Positions 25,763-35,825 of a stretch of 64,000 nt of DNA are shown here, one piece after another. Position 1 is the first letter of the stretch, and every line of letters begins with the position of its first letter. This DNA comes from an uncultured Alphaproteobacteria bacterium. GTDB taxonomy: Bacteria > Pseudomonadota > Alphaproteobacteria > Rs-D84. A program made the position numbers and the translations under genes. The stretch covers positions 1 through 64,000 of the forward strand of contig CAMRSV010000002.1 of the NCBI GenBank assembly GCA_947053455.1. Reading direction: 5' to 3'. Under the pieces are notes generated by a model. It made no database searches and was not told the origin of the DNA. It saw only the letters and a list, made by a program, of their open reading frames with translations.

Positions 25763-27589
25763 TCAACCCTTGTTAGCCATGATATATTTATTAATGCTAT
25801 CGGTATGAGCGTAATTTAAATATTTATCTACATACCGCAAGATGTTTAGCATTTTTTGCTGATATTCAAGTTGCCTGGCGGCGTTGGAAACGCCTTGCCC
25901 TGATATATTATACTGTGCGGTAACCTTGTTAATTACTCGTATATCACCAAAGTGAGCATGTATTAGAAAAACCGGAAAATCAATTACAACGTGGTGCAAA
26001 AGCCAATCCGGCAAAGTGTTTGCAACCATCTTCCATCTTACCATCGCCGTACATGATGCAATAAAACGACAATTTAACAAATCATCAAAATCATATGTCT
26101 TTTTTCGCGCCATATTTCGGGGCATATATTTTTTTACCTTAAAAACAAAATCCGGCTTTTCATCATCCACATAGTGAAATTTTACATCGGTGCAAACAAT
26201 GCTACAATCTGGGTGCTTATTTAATATATCAACCTGCATTTGAAGTTTATTTGGATCGGTCCAACAATCATCACCGTCACACCATGCAACATACTGACCA
26301 CGAATTCTGCGTAATGCCGAAATTGCGTTTTCAGCAACACCTTTATTTTTTGGATGCAATATAGGTGTAATAATATCCGGATACTTTTTGGCATATTCAC
26401 GAATAATATCCGCCGTGCCGTCACTGGAACCATCATCAGAAATGATAAATTCAACTGGACAATTAACTTTTTGACTTATAAACCCGTCCAAAGTTTTGCG
26501 TATAAACTTCTCTTGATTATAAGTTAGGCATATCACAACAACTTTATTGTCCCTGCCAACCTTTCCATACTTGTCACGCCATGCACACAAAGAAAACCGT
26601 CTACGAAAAAACAACGGGAATTTAAGCAAATTATAATACTTTCGCTGATTTTGAAATGGGGTACATGGCGTCACATAGGTTGATATATACTGGCACCAAT
26701 CCTTTACAAAAGGTGTTTTCAACAAATATTCCAGCCAAATTTCACTTTTAACTATGCCGGGCTCCCGCCAGGGTTTAAATTGCGTCGCAAAATGCAATTG
26801 AATTGGCGCCGCCATAGCATCTTTTATTTCTTTGGCACTATAATGGGGATCGGAATCATAATTTTCTTCGTATCTAAATAAATCATAACAGTAACTGCAT
26901 ACCAACGCGTCTAACGGCAAAAGAATTTTATCTTTTTCAGGTACAACCAGATTTATAACATCCTGTTCAGGTTGAACCAGTCTTTCACTGTTTTCATTTA
27001 AAAATTGTATTAATTTATTTTCAATAATACTATTGTCCCGCCGCATGTATTCCAAATTAAATATCAAATATCCACCACACAAACTTAATCTGTCTCTTTC
27101 CTGTTTTGTAAAATTATCAGCATATACATTATTATAAAAATCTTCAAGATAAGAACCACGTGGGGCAATCGGATAAACCCCGGCGACACAAAAATCATCA
27201 TTATCAACAACGTCCATATAATGCTTGGATATATCGCCGGTAAACACCACATCAACATCTGTGACTATTATTTTTTTATGTTGCGGAAACAAATTAGCGA
27301 CCAACAACTTGTACAACATCTCTTTTGAATAATGCCCCTTACTTTGCAGGCTTTGAAATTCTTTATCAAATTTGCCGTTCATATTCAAAAATTCAAGGCG
27401 GGCATTTTTAAAACCAGAAATTGTTTGCAGCAGTTTCGCCTGATTTTGTGTTGAAATATCGGTATGACATACATATATTGTGTAATTGTAATTCTTGTCC
27501 GAATTTTCCAACATAGAATACATTGCCACGGCCGCCGCAATGACATAGTTGTTATCAAAACACAACATTATTGGAATATCTTTATTCAT
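25763..27589 (-). CDS. Two-domain glycosyltransferase (GT8 plus GT2)
   Basis: Residues 1-290 are a GT8 domain (I-M-L-C-F-D-N-N-Y, with the D-V-D-V metal motif near 103 and H-F-A-T-Q-F-K-P-W late). Residues 350-600 are a GT2 domain (V-V-V-I-C-L-T-Y-N-Q-E, D-D-G-S-S-D-G-T-A-D-I-I, W-C-D-G-D-D-C-W). Such pairs usually add two successive sugars. The GT2 half is closely similar to the neighbouring gene, which suggests local duplication. The ATG lies 5 nt after a G7 run that serves as ribosome binding site and overlaps the preceding gene's end. Confidence 0.88.
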   Translation of the reverse strand: MNKDIPIMLCFDNNYVIAAAVAMYSMLENSDKNYNYTIYVCHTDISTQNQAKLLQTISGFKNARLEFLNMNGKFDKEFQSLQSKGHYSKEMLYKLLVANLFPQHKKIIVTDVDVVFTGDISKHYMDVVDNDDFCVAGVYPIAPRGSYLEDFYNNVYADNFTKQERDRLSLCGGYLIFNLEYMRRDNSIIENKLIQFLNENSERLVQPEQDVINLVVPEKDKILLPLDALVCSYCYDLFRYEENYDSDPHYSAKEIKDAMAAPIQLHFATQFKPWREPGIVKSEIWLEYLLKTPFVKDWCQYISTYVTPCTPFQNQRKYYNLLKFPLFFRRRFSLCAWRDKYGKVGRDNKVVVICLTYNQEKFIRKTLDGFISQKVNCPVEFIISDDGSSDGTADIIREYAKKYPDIITPILHPKNKGVAENAISALRRIRGQYVAWCDGDDCWTDPNKLQMQVDILNKHPDCSIVCTDVKFHYVDDEKPDFVFKVKKYMPRNMARKKTYDFDDLLNCRFIASCTAMVRWKMVANTLPDWLLHHVVIDFPVFLIHAHFGDIRVINKVTAQYNISGQGVSNAARQLEYQQKMLNILRYVDKYLNYAHTDSINKYIMANKG

Positions 27590-27590
27590 A

Positions 27591-28589
27591 TTATCCCCCC
27601 CTTACACTTATAAAAACCAACATTAACATCATAACCGCAATAACAACTATCAAGCGATTTAACCATGTTTTATATTTTTTATATTTTCTAGACACATCAT
27701 CAAAAACATAATTCGCAGCCGAGTGATATGCCGCCGAATCCACATCATATATTTTTTGCAGGCAATCAAACTTGTTCCGCCTGACAAATGACTGGATTGC
27801 CAATCCCACAAGATAATTCAATTCACCCGTCATATTTACATTAAACTGTTGTTCAACGGCACGAAAAAAATTAATAACTTTGAATGTGCATATGTCAAAC
27901 CATTTATCTGACTGATATGCGCCATTCCAAATCCCACCGGAATGCTTTCTATAAACAGACATTATATCCGGCAAACAGTAAATATAACCCGTCTGGGCAT
28001 GCAACAAATGCAAAAACCAATCCCCGGGCAAAATATCCGCCGGGAATAAATCTTCATTGCCACTTAAACGCCATCTGTAAACAACTGAATTTGTTTGAAT
28101 AAAATTATGTTTAAGCAAATCACTTAAATACAGTTTTTTCCTATTAAACCTGTATTTTGACGTTGGGAAAACACTGTCTGGACAGGTGTCATCTTGCCAT
28201 ACCACACGAACCGGATGGAAACATATTGAACAATCCGGATGCGCATCCAGAAAATCAACCTGTTTCTGAAGTTTTTCCGAATCCGTCCAATAATCATCAC
28301 CTTCATTTAACGCCACATATTCACCAAGAACACGCGGAAACAAAAAATCCTTTAACGGTGAACGCCCCTTTGAAAATTGATTTTCTGTCTGGAATATAGG
28401 CCTTATAATATCTGGATATTGTTTTGCATATTCACGAATTATGTCCGCAGTCCCATCAGTAGACGCGTCATCATGAACTAAAACCTCAAATGGGAATGTG
28501 GTTTTCTGCATAACAAAACCATCCAAAGCCTGGCGTATGAATTCTTTATGATTGTATGTTATACATAAAATTGAAACTTTTGGTTTCAT
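27591..28589 (-). CDS. Glycosyltransferase family 2 with C-terminal membrane anchor
   Basis: The 332-residue protein has the GT2 start V-S-I-L-C-I-T-Y-N-H-K-E-F-I-R-Q-A-L-D-G-F. D-D-A-S-T-D-G-T-A-D follows near 42, then N-E-G-D-D-Y-W (the DxD-like site) near 95, and a C-terminal hydrophobic helix (about 308-328). It is very similar to the GT2 half of the next gene. The last codons include a run of seven G (27601-27595) that doubles as the next gene's ribosome binding site, so a length change there would alter both. Confidence 0.9.
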   Translation of the reverse strand: MKPKVSILCITYNHKEFIRQALDGFVMQKTTFPFEVLVHDDASTDGTADIIREYAKQYPDIIRPIFQTENQFSKGRSPLKDFLFPRVLGEYVALNEGDDYWTDSEKLQKQVDFLDAHPDCSICFHPVRVVWQDDTCPDSVFPTSKYRFNRKKLYLSDLLKHNFIQTNSVVYRWRLSGNEDLFPADILPGDWFLHLLHAQTGYIYCLPDIMSVYRKHSGGIWNGAYQSDKWFDICTFKVINFFRAVEQQFNVNMTGELNYLVGLAIQSFVRRNKFDCLQKIYDVDSAAYHSAANYVFDDVSRKYKKYKTWLNRLIVVIAVMMLMLVFISVRGG

Positions 28590-28604
28590 CCCTTAATCCA
28601 AGTA

Positions 28605-29363
28605 TTATGTTATATGATACTTTTTATATAGTTTATGTCGTATATTATGACATGGAATTATTTTTATACAATATCTTAATGCCAATATTTTCATCCGTTT
28701 TTTAATTGGCATGTTTAATGTGTAGCGCCTGCATATAATTTTTTTCAAAACAGAATTATCCACCATCCAGCTTTCCGCGCCAATAGATGCATTCTGATAA
28801 TTTGCCACAATTTTTATAAAATCATTCGTGTCGGCAACAACTTTATAATTTCCGTGCGGCATATTTATATCACTTGCAATATATAGCAAATCTATCTGGC
28901 ATTGCGGCCATTTTGCCTGTATAGGTTCAAGAAATTTTTTAATTTGCGCATTTGACAAATTTTCCGGTTGCGACGGAACCTCGGAATAAACAATTAAAAC
29001 TTTTTTACTTTCGCATATCTGGTTCAAAAGCCTGTGAATTCTACGCCGATATTTATCATTTACACATTTGTAAGACACGGCCACATCAATTCCCGCCGGA
29101 AAGTCATGATTAAATGTTAAATCGTTATATTTGTTGTGATAAGCATCACATTTTATACTGCGTTCAGAATGTGCGTATTCCAAATCCCCCAATTCTATAA
29201 ATCGCTTGAATTGAGAAAGCAATATACCCATGCGGCCGCCAAAATCACTACCAAAAAGCCAGTCAAATGGATAACTGTTTAATTGCAAACCACAACTTCG
29301 TAATAAAATGCTATTATGGCATGCGGCTCCCAATCCAAAAATTAAGTCGTATTTGCGTTTCAT
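28605..29363 (-). CDS. DUF1796 putative papain-like cysteine peptidase family protein
   Basis: The 252-residue protein opens with I-F-G-L-G-A-A-C-H-N-S and then S-Y-P-F-D-W-L-F-G, the hallmark of DUF1796, which is annotated elsewhere as a putative papain-like cysteine peptidase. The family is common in surface polysaccharide clusters with unknown role. A conserved H-x-F-P in the middle (N-H-D-F-P) may be the His partner. It lies 5 nt after the aminotransferase gene and is cotranscribed. The catalytic role is only inferred. Confidence 0.8.
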   Translation of the reverse strand: MKRKYDLIFGLGAACHNSILLRSCGLQLNSYPFDWLFGSDFGGRMGILLSQFKRFIELGDLEYAHSERSIKCDAYHNKYNDLTFNHDFPAGIDVAVSYKCVNDKYRRRIHRLLNQICESKKVLIVYSEVPSQPENLSNAQIKKFLEPIQAKWPQCQIDLLYIASDINMPHGNYKVVADTNDFIKIVANYQNASIGAESWMVDNSVLKKIICRRYTLNMPIKKRMKILALRYCIKIIPCHNIRHKLYKKYHIT

Positions 29364-29368
29364 GGTCT

Positions 29369-30457
29369 TTAACGGATTTTATTTTTTACAGTTGATTTTA
29401 CTATATCAGCGATACGTTCAACATCTGAATTCTGCAAGTCAGCGTATAATGGCAAACATGCAATTCTTGATGAAATACTCTCCGAAACGGGGCATTTGTG
29501 ACCTTTAAGATAAGGCAATTTATTCAAACTAGGGAAAAAATAACGTCTTGGGAATATATCTTCTTTCTGAAGCGCAGAAAAAACATTTTCCAGCTCATAT
29601 TCATTCTTAAACACTACTGGATAATACGCATAGTTGTACTGTAAATCTGCCTGTTTTTTTGGTCGTCCAACACTATTCAATAAAATATTATCATACAAGT
29701 CACTTACGCGACGACGTTCTTCAATAATTTTACCGATATATGGAAAATTGGCAAGTCCCATTGCCGCATGCATTTCTGACTGCTTTCCATTAATGCCCAA
29801 CATATAATGGTTGTCCATATTATGTCCAAATCGTTTCTGTAGTTCAAGTTTATCAGAAACATCTTTGTCGCGAACTATGCATGCCCCGCCTTCAACTGTA
29901 TGAAATAGTTTTGTCGCATGGAAAGAGCACGTTGACACATCGCCATAATCTAACAATGACTTTCCCTTATATTTAGATGCGAATGCATGTGCACCATCAT
30001 AAATTACTTTTAAACCATAATTGTCTGCAATCTGCTGAATTTTATCAACATCACATGCATATCCAAAAACATGTACTGGCATAATCGCACGCGTACGCGA
30101 TGTAATCTTTTTCTCAATCTTATCTACATCAATTGTAAAATTATCGCCCTCTATATCACAAAAAACAGGTTTGCATCTTTGCCATAGAATACTAGAAGCT
30201 GTTGCAACATATGAAAACGGCGTAGTTATTACTTCACCATCATTAATACCCAATGCTGAAAGCGCAAATTGTAGCGCAATTGTGCCATTTGTAACATAAT
30301 GAAAATTTTCTACCCCCAATAAATCTCTCATTTTCTGTTCCAGTTCACGTACAAATGGCCCCTGATTAGTTAATATACCACAATCGTATATTTTTTCTAT
30401 ATACTTTATATATTCATCCCTAGGAGGCATAAAAGATTTTGTCACAAAAATAGGCAT
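29369..30457 (-). CDS. DegT/DnrJ/EryC1 family sugar aminotransferase
   Basis: The 362-residue PLP enzyme is the usual length. The key region S-F-H-A-T-K-L-F-H-T-V-E-G-G carries the PLP lysine near 186, and T-N-G-T-I-A-L near 61 and D-x-A-H-A near 157 complete the cofactor pocket. Such enzymes make 3- or 4-amino-dideoxy sugars on nucleotides (VioA/DesI-like). No matching dehydratase is in the window, so the keto-sugar must be made elsewhere. It would provide an amino sugar that the acyltransferases of this locus may then acylate. Confidence 0.9.
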   Translation of the reverse strand: MPIFVTKSFMPPRDEYIKYIEKIYDCGILTNQGPFVRELEQKMRDLLGVENFHYVTNGTIALQFALSALGINDGEVITTPFSYVATASSILWQRCKPVFCDIEGDNFTIDVDKIEKKITSRTRAIMPVHVFGYACDVDKIQQIADNYGLKVIYDGAHAFASKYKGKSLLDYGDVSTCSFHATKLFHTVEGGACIVRDKDVSDKLELQKRFGHNMDNHYMLGINGKQSEMHAAMGLANFPYIGKIIEERRRVSDLYDNILLNSVGRPKKQADLQYNYAYYPVVFKNEYELENVFSALQKEDIFPRRYFFPSLNKLPYLKGHKCPVSESISSRIACLPLYADLQNSDVERIADIVKSTVKNKIR

Positions 30458-30487
30458 AAATTAATACTCCTTATAAAACTATAATTG

Positions 30488-31342
30488 TTATTTCCAGCAA
30501 ACCTTTAAAATAGGCAAACAACCAAACAACCAAACATAATTACGTTTGATTTTTATCAGCGGAATTATCCCAAACAAGCGTAATCTAAATACCGTTATAT
30601 TCTTTTCATCAGAATGCAACATTTGATGATAATAATATGGGTATTCATTTCGTATCTCATACAGTATGGTGCGGGTCTTTAACGCCATTAACTTACACTG
30701 TTTTATTGTTGTACGCTTTTCATGGCTGCGGTAACGAACCATGGTTTCTTGTATATTATAAAAATGAGTGACCCCCATTAAACGTGCCCATAGCTTATGA
30801 TCTTCGGACGGGGAATAAAATTCCTCATATTTTATTTTGTTGGTATCTAAAATTGATTTGCGTATCATTGAAGCACTGTGCGCAACACAACAATCACGCG
30901 TCAGGAACGTTTTTATATCAACATCATGTTCCGGTGTGTGCAAAATATTTTTCACAACATCACCGTTAAAATATTCCATAAATCCGGAAACAACGCCAAC
31001 GTCCGGATTTGCATCCAGATATGCAACTTGCTTTTCCAATCGCGTCGGCATCGATATGTCATCATGGTCAAATATCGCCATGTATTCCCCGCACGCCAAA
31101 TCTAATAATCTGTTGCGTGACGCACTAATGCCCATATTATGTGTATTCTTTATATATTTAATGCGATTGTCTTTGTATGATGCAACAATTGTATCAAGTT
31201 CAGTATTTTCAGGACTGTCATTCAGTATCAAAAATTCAAAATCCGTAAATGTCTGATTTAGTATTGATGCGATACATTCACGCAAATGTTCCGGATTTGT
31301 GTTATATATTGGCGTCAGTACAGATACCTTTGGCGGTTGCAT
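30488..31342 (-). CDS. Glycosyltransferase family 2
   Basis: The start at 31342 is chosen because AAGGG lies upstream; the longer form begins with TTG. The 284-residue protein has P-K-V-S-V-L-T-P-I-Y-N-T, then L-I-L-N-D-S-P-E-N-T and the metal motif F-D-H-D-D near 100. It adds a sugar to a growing surface glycan. It is the first large gene of the operon that runs leftwards to 23.8 kb. Confidence 0.9.
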   Translation of the reverse strand: MQPPKVSVLTPIYNTNPEHLRECIASILNQTFTDFEFLILNDSPENTELDTIVASYKDNRIKYIKNTHNMGISASRNRLLDLACGEYMAIFDHDDISMPTRLEKQVAYLDANPDVGVVSGFMEYFNGDVVKNILHTPEHDVDIKTFLTRDCCVAHSASMIRKSILDTNKIKYEEFYSPSEDHKLWARLMGVTHFYNIQETMVRYRSHEKRTTIKQCKLMALKTRTILYEIRNEYPYYYHQMLHSDEKNITVFRLRLFGIIPLIKIKRNYVWLFGCLPILKVCWK

Positions 31343-31390
31343 CTTGTTTTGTCCCTTATTGCACAAAAATATGATGATGGGATATCAAAA

Positions 31391-31489
31391 TTAGCAACAT
31401 AGAAACGCCAATTCCGACAGTTTTTCGATACGCTGCCCCACCAACATACAAATCAAAAAGGTTAAAACACCGTACAATTCAAACGGCAT
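31391..31489 (-). CDS. Possible 32-residue membrane peptide at the head of the glycan operon
   Basis: The frame begins ATG-CCG-TTT at 31489, 9 nt after an AAAGGGG site, and ends at 31391. The product is MPFELYGVLTFLICMLVG followed by a short charged tail. It could be a single-span peptide. It lies between the operon promoter and the first glycosyltransferase, about 50 nt upstream of that gene. Support is the site and position only. Confidence 0.4.
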   Translation of the reverse strand: MPFELYGVLTFLICMLVGQRIEKLSELAFLCC

Positions 31490-31516
31490 TTGTAAGCCCC
31501 TTTCAATTTGCTCATA

Positions 31517-31544
31517 AGCTTAACAAAAATCCAAGAAAAGTCAA
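31517..31544 (-). promoter_or_regulatory. Likely promoter of the glycan operon
   Basis: Minus-strand TTGACT (31544-31539) and TAAGCT (31522-31517) are 16 nt apart, just upstream of the small peptide frame and the first glycosyltransferase. Confidence 0.45.
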
Positions 31545-31639
31545 CATTATTTATTATACTTTTTTAACACTGATTTTTTTCCTATAAAATGACGCCGCAT
31601 TTCATGCAATTTAACATAAAATTTGAAACTTTGTTGCGC

Positions 31640-31712
31640 ACAAAGAGATGGCGCACCCTCGCACTCCCCATTGGCAAGATCCGCGGCTGGCCAACTTCGC
31701 TACGCTCGCTTC
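31640..31712 (-). pseudogene. Strongly degenerate tRNA-Gly-like remnant
   Basis: It contains GCGAGCGTAGC and the altered D-arm GTAGCGAAGTTGGCCAGCC, shared with the copy at 31763-31845, followed by a TTGCCAA that could be the anticodon loop. The T-arm no longer folds. It is read as the most decayed copy of a tandem tRNA series. Confidence 0.35.
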
Positions 31713-31728
31713 TCGCTTTCCTGAAAAT

Positions 31729-31755
31729 AAAAAAATCCGACATTTGTCGGATTTT
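31729..31755 (-). terminator. Intrinsic terminator after the tRNA-Gly pseudogene
   Basis: AAATCCGACA/TGTCGGATTT is followed by seven T on the minus strand. Confidence 0.8.
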
Positions 31756-31762
31756 AAAACTT

Positions 31763-31845
31763 TGGTGCGAGCAAAGGGGCTCGAACCCTCGACCTCAACC
31801 TTGGCAAGGTTGCGCGGCTGGCCAACTTCGCTACGCTCTGCTCGC
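31763..31845 (-). pseudogene. tRNA-Gly(GCC) pseudogene
   Basis: The 3' half, from the anticodon stem with GCC to the encoded CCA, is identical to the intact gene at 31896-31972 over about 52 bases. The D-arm is different (GTAGCGAAGTTGGCCAGCCGC) and its stem cannot pair, and a few extra bases follow the acceptor strand. It is therefore a partial duplicate with a broken D-arm and probably not functional. Confidence 0.7.
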
Positions 31846-31851
31846 TTGCTC

Positions 31852-31884
31852 AAAAAAAACAGTCCCGTCAAATAACAGGACTGT
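31852..31884 (-). terminator. Intrinsic terminator after tRNA-Gly
   Basis: AACAGTCC / GGACTGTT hairpin with eight T on the minus strand. Confidence 0.8.
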
Positions 31885-31895
31885 TTCTGAATATC

Positions 31896-31972
31896 TGGTG
31901 CGAGCAAAGGGGCTCGAACCCTCGACCTCAACCTTGGCAAGGTTGCGCTCTAGCCAACTGAGCTACGCTCGC
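31896..31972 (-). tRNA. tRNA-Gly (anticodon GCC)
   Basis: The cloverleaf is complete over 77 nt. The acceptor is GCGAGCG with TGCTCGC and discriminator A, the D-arm is GCTC/GAGC, and the anticodon arm is CAACC/GGTTG around CTTGCCAAG. The T-arm is GAGGGTTCGAGCCCC-like and CCA is encoded. It reads Gly GGC/GGU codons. Confidence 0.92.
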
Positions 31973-32016
31973 ACTGCAGGGATAATTCTTACATATATTT
32001 TTACCTATTGCAAGTA

Positions 32017-32301
32017 TTATTTTTGTTTTATTTTTCCAACGCCATAATACCTTATTGAATCCAATGCAAATTGCCGCTGCTGCAGTTCAAGTTCCTTTTG
32101 GCGGATATTTAATTCACGCTGCTTTAGCTCATTATTCACATAAATTCCATTCGCAATTGTCAACAGTGCAAATGTTGATAAAACCGCTGCACACGATATT
32201 ATAGACAGACGTACGCCGCTTACATGCACATCTAATGTTTCTTTTATACGAACACCGACATCTGGCATCTGTTCAATAACAGTGTGTATGCGATCCATCA
32301 T
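32017..32301 (-). CDS. Hypothetical membrane protein with C-terminal coiled coil
   Basis: The 94-residue protein has one transmembrane helix (about 32-52) and a following charged helix, NNELKQRELNIRQKELELQQ, with heptad spacing. It begins 23 nt after the larger coiled-coil membrane protein ends and is probably cotranscribed with it. Family unknown. Confidence 0.65.
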   Translation of the reverse strand: MMDRIHTVIEQMPDVGVRIKETLDVHVSGVRLSIISCAAVLSTFALLTIANGIYVNNELKQRELNIRQKELELQQRQFALDSIRYYGVGKIKQK

Positions 32302-32323
32302 TTTGGACCCTTTTTACATTCTA

Positions 32324-33310
32324 TTATAACCATTTCCACGGCTGCAGAATCTTTAATAGACTGTATGCCGTGCGTTTGTCGACATATGTGTGACCACAAC
32401 GTGGGCAAACTGCAAACGGACGCAACATAGCCTTGACCTTTTTGAACAGCATGAACCAAACCAACAGCCCCAGCAACCATGCCGCCGCAACCAGCCCCCA
32501 TGCAACATAACCAAAGTATTTGTTTACAGTTCCGGTAATTACATTTATTACATCCACATTCGATTTTTCCAAATCGTTATAGATTTTTGTAGCAACCGGC
32601 CATGATGATGGACGCCATGGATAAACATGTTCAACATTGTAACGGGTCAGCAATGTCGTCCCCAGCCCCCCGGTATTTTTATCCAACTGTTTTTTGATTG
32701 CTTCGTCAATCATCTTGTCGAATTCCAGTTGCAACGTGGATGTCAAATCCTTTTCCACCTTGTCCAATTTTTCATTTACCAATGCAGTGGTGTTATCAAC
32801 CTTTGCAATGGCGGAATCTGCCTTGGCCACACTGTCATCAACTTTGTTCAGCGCCTTGTCAATGCCGCTGGTATTAACACCTAGTTTACCCGCAACCCCA
32901 GTCAGCTTTTTTACCCCCGCTGTTTTTTTCGCGACGGCGGTATTTGCCTGTTTCGCCTTGGCCGTGGTTTCAGAAACCTTGTCAACAGCGTTTGATGCCA
33001 TCTTTACCTTGTCCACTGCAAATGCAATTGGCTTTTCCAAGTTAATCGCATCTTTTATCCCATCAAGCAGTTGTTCATACTGTTTTACAATATTTTGCTG
33101 CAAATCAAAGAACATGGACACAACGATTGATTTCTTTATCGGTTGGGAATATTTGTCCTTTACATGCAACGGCGCAATGATAACAAACGACAGCCACAAT
33201 ATCGACACAATCGCAAACACGCGCTTTGTCCATGTGATAAAAGAAGTCTTTTTTGCGACGGTTTTTGCGCCACCGTGGTCAATTACTTCTACTTGTTTTT
33301 TCTTGGGCAT
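32324..33310 (-). CDS. Hypothetical two-helix membrane protein with zinc-ribbon-like end
   Basis: The start at 33310 has an AAGGAG site; the longer form does not. The 328-residue protein has a basic N-terminus, a helix at about 25-45, and an extracytoplasmic Ala/Lys/Val/Asp-rich coiled-coil region (KVDDSVAKADSAIAKV and similar heptads, about 90-190). A second helix lies at about 262-285. The C-terminal tail contains C-P-R-C-G-H, half of a zinc ribbon. The layout suggests a periplasmic spacer between two membrane passes. I do not recognise the family. Confidence 0.7.
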   Translation of the reverse strand: MPKKKQVEVIDHGGAKTVAKKTSFITWTKRVFAIVSILWLSFVIIAPLHVKDKYSQPIKKSIVVSMFFDLQQNIVKQYEQLLDGIKDAINLEKPIAFAVDKVKMASNAVDKVSETTAKAKQANTAVAKKTAGVKKLTGVAGKLGVNTSGIDKALNKVDDSVAKADSAIAKVDNTTALVNEKLDKVEKDLTSTLQLEFDKMIDEAIKKQLDKNTGGLGTTLLTRYNVEHVYPWRPSSWPVATKIYNDLEKSNVDVINVITGTVNKYFGYVAWGLVAAAWLLGLLVWFMLFKKVKAMLRPFAVCPRCGHTYVDKRTAYSLLKILQPWKWL

Positions 33311-33369
33311 ATAAAACTCCTTTTTTTGATAATATAACTTTAATAAATTATTCACATGAAATGCAACAT

Positions 33370-33686
33370 TTATCTAATCTTGTCATTGAATTGAGAAATA
33401 TATTCCGACACATACTGCAAAAACGCCGCATACATTTTGGTTTTTGCCTGGTGCGCCATTATCTGATTGATGGCTCCATGATAAAAATCTGCCCGCGCGG
33501 GGTCATCAAACGCATATATTTCTGTGTGCGGTATCAAATCATAAGTGCGTCCATGGCTCAAATTAGAAACAAGTGCATAAACATAAAACTGTTTTCCTGC
33601 ATTCTTGCGTGCGGTGGCGAAATAAATTTTATCCCTGTCATTTAAAATATGTACAGGTTCTTGATACGGTGTTAATTTTATTTCCA

Positions 33687-33687
<1 letters not shown>
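33370..33687 (-). CDS. Hypothetical 105-residue protein in the queuosine operon
   Basis: The soluble protein has mixed alpha/beta composition. A strand-rich first half (H-I-L-N-D-R-D-K-I-Y-F-A) precedes helical D-D-P-A-R-A-D-F-Y-H-G-A and a C-terminal helix. Its first base overlaps the tgt stop by one base, so it is the last gene of queA-tgt-x. The function is unknown. Confidence 0.65.
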
Positions 33688-34802
<1,115 letters not shown>

Positions 34803-35822
34803 TTATGCCCCCTTTTTGAATAATAGGCAACAATCCCCGTATGAGAAAAACCGGTATTTTTCCGCAACTGCATGCGAATATGCGCGCTTCATTTCATCTA
34901 ACCCCGCGAATGCAGACACCAACATAAATAGCGTTGATTTCGGCAAATGAAAGTTTGTCAGCAGAACATCCACGGCACGGAATTTATAACCCGGCGTAAT
35001 GAATATATCCGTTGTTCGACAAAACGGCGCAACGCGCATACCAGGCGCAGCATCTGCCGCCGCAGATTCCAATGTACGCATTGATGTTGTGCCAACCGCG
35101 ATAACACGCGCTGCATTATTAATAATTTCAGCCTGCCCGGGTGTTATGCATGCCCATTCGCTGTGCATTTTGTGCTGTGATAAATCCTCGGTCTTAACCG
35201 GCATCCAGGTACCCGCCCCGACATGCAGGGTGACGTTAACAATTTGGGCACCACGCGCACGAATTTCGTCCAACATTTCATTTGTGAAATGTAATCCAGC
35301 CGTCGGTGCCGCCATGGAACCGGTGGGACCAGCGTACACGGTCTGATATCGTTCGCGGTCTAAATCCTCTTGTGCGCGTTTCATATAAGGTGGCAATGGC
35401 ATTTTCCCAACGCGTTCCAACACGTCAAACAAATTGTCGCAATTGAATTGTAGTTTAAGTCCGCTGTCATCATCACGCGCCAAGACGGTCGCAGTTGTCC
35501 CGTCATCCAGCGTGAGTGTCACGCCAATTTCAATTTTGTTAAATTTTTTGCACAGTCCCCACCACGTACCGTCATCCGCCGCCGTATGCAGGGTAATTTC
35601 ATGTCCAGACGCCATAAATCGCGCGGGGATAACACGCGAATTGTTAAATACGACCACATCGCCTGGGCGTAAAAATTCGATAAAATCGCGCACGCAGAAA
35701 TCTGAAATTTCGCCATTGTTCGCAACCAGCATGCGTGATGCATCGCGCCGCGGCGCCGGATGCGACGCAATCAATTCCGGTGGCAATTCAAAATCAAAAT
35801 CAGATGTGTGTAACATTGGCAA
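34803..35822 (-). CDS. queA: S-adenosylmethionine:tRNA ribosyltransferase-isomerase
   Basis: The 339-residue protein is the normal length for QueA, which converts preQ1 in tRNA to epoxyqueuosine. The N-terminal F-D-F-E-L-P-P-E-L-I-A-S-H-P motif and A-P-T-A-G-L-H-F-T with H-V-G-A-G-T-W-M-P-V are diagnostic. It is the first gene of the operon. The lipoprotein-like gene starting at 36233 ends 4 nt upstream and may be cotranscribed. Confidence 0.96.
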   Translation of the reverse strand: MPMLHTSDFDFELPPELIASHPAPRRDASRMLVANNGEISDFCVRDFIEFLRPGDVVVFNNSRVIPARFMASGHEITLHTAADDGTWWGLCKKFNKIEIGVTLTLDDGTTATVLARDDDSGLKLQFNCDNLFDVLERVGKMPLPPYMKRAQEDLDRERYQTVYAGPTGSMAAPTAGLHFTNEMLDEIRARGAQIVNVTLHVGAGTWMPVKTEDLSQHKMHSEWACITPGQAEIINNAARVIAVGTTSMRTLESAAADAAPGMRVAPFCRTTDIFITPGYKFRAVDVLLTNFHLPKSTLFMLVSAFAGLDEMKRAYSHAVAEKYRFFSYGDCCLLFKKGA

Positions 35823-35825
35823 TGA

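Noticed and set aside
31611..31940. Long open frames across the tRNA-Gly cluster
   Set aside because: They are translations of tRNA sequence, a common artefact.
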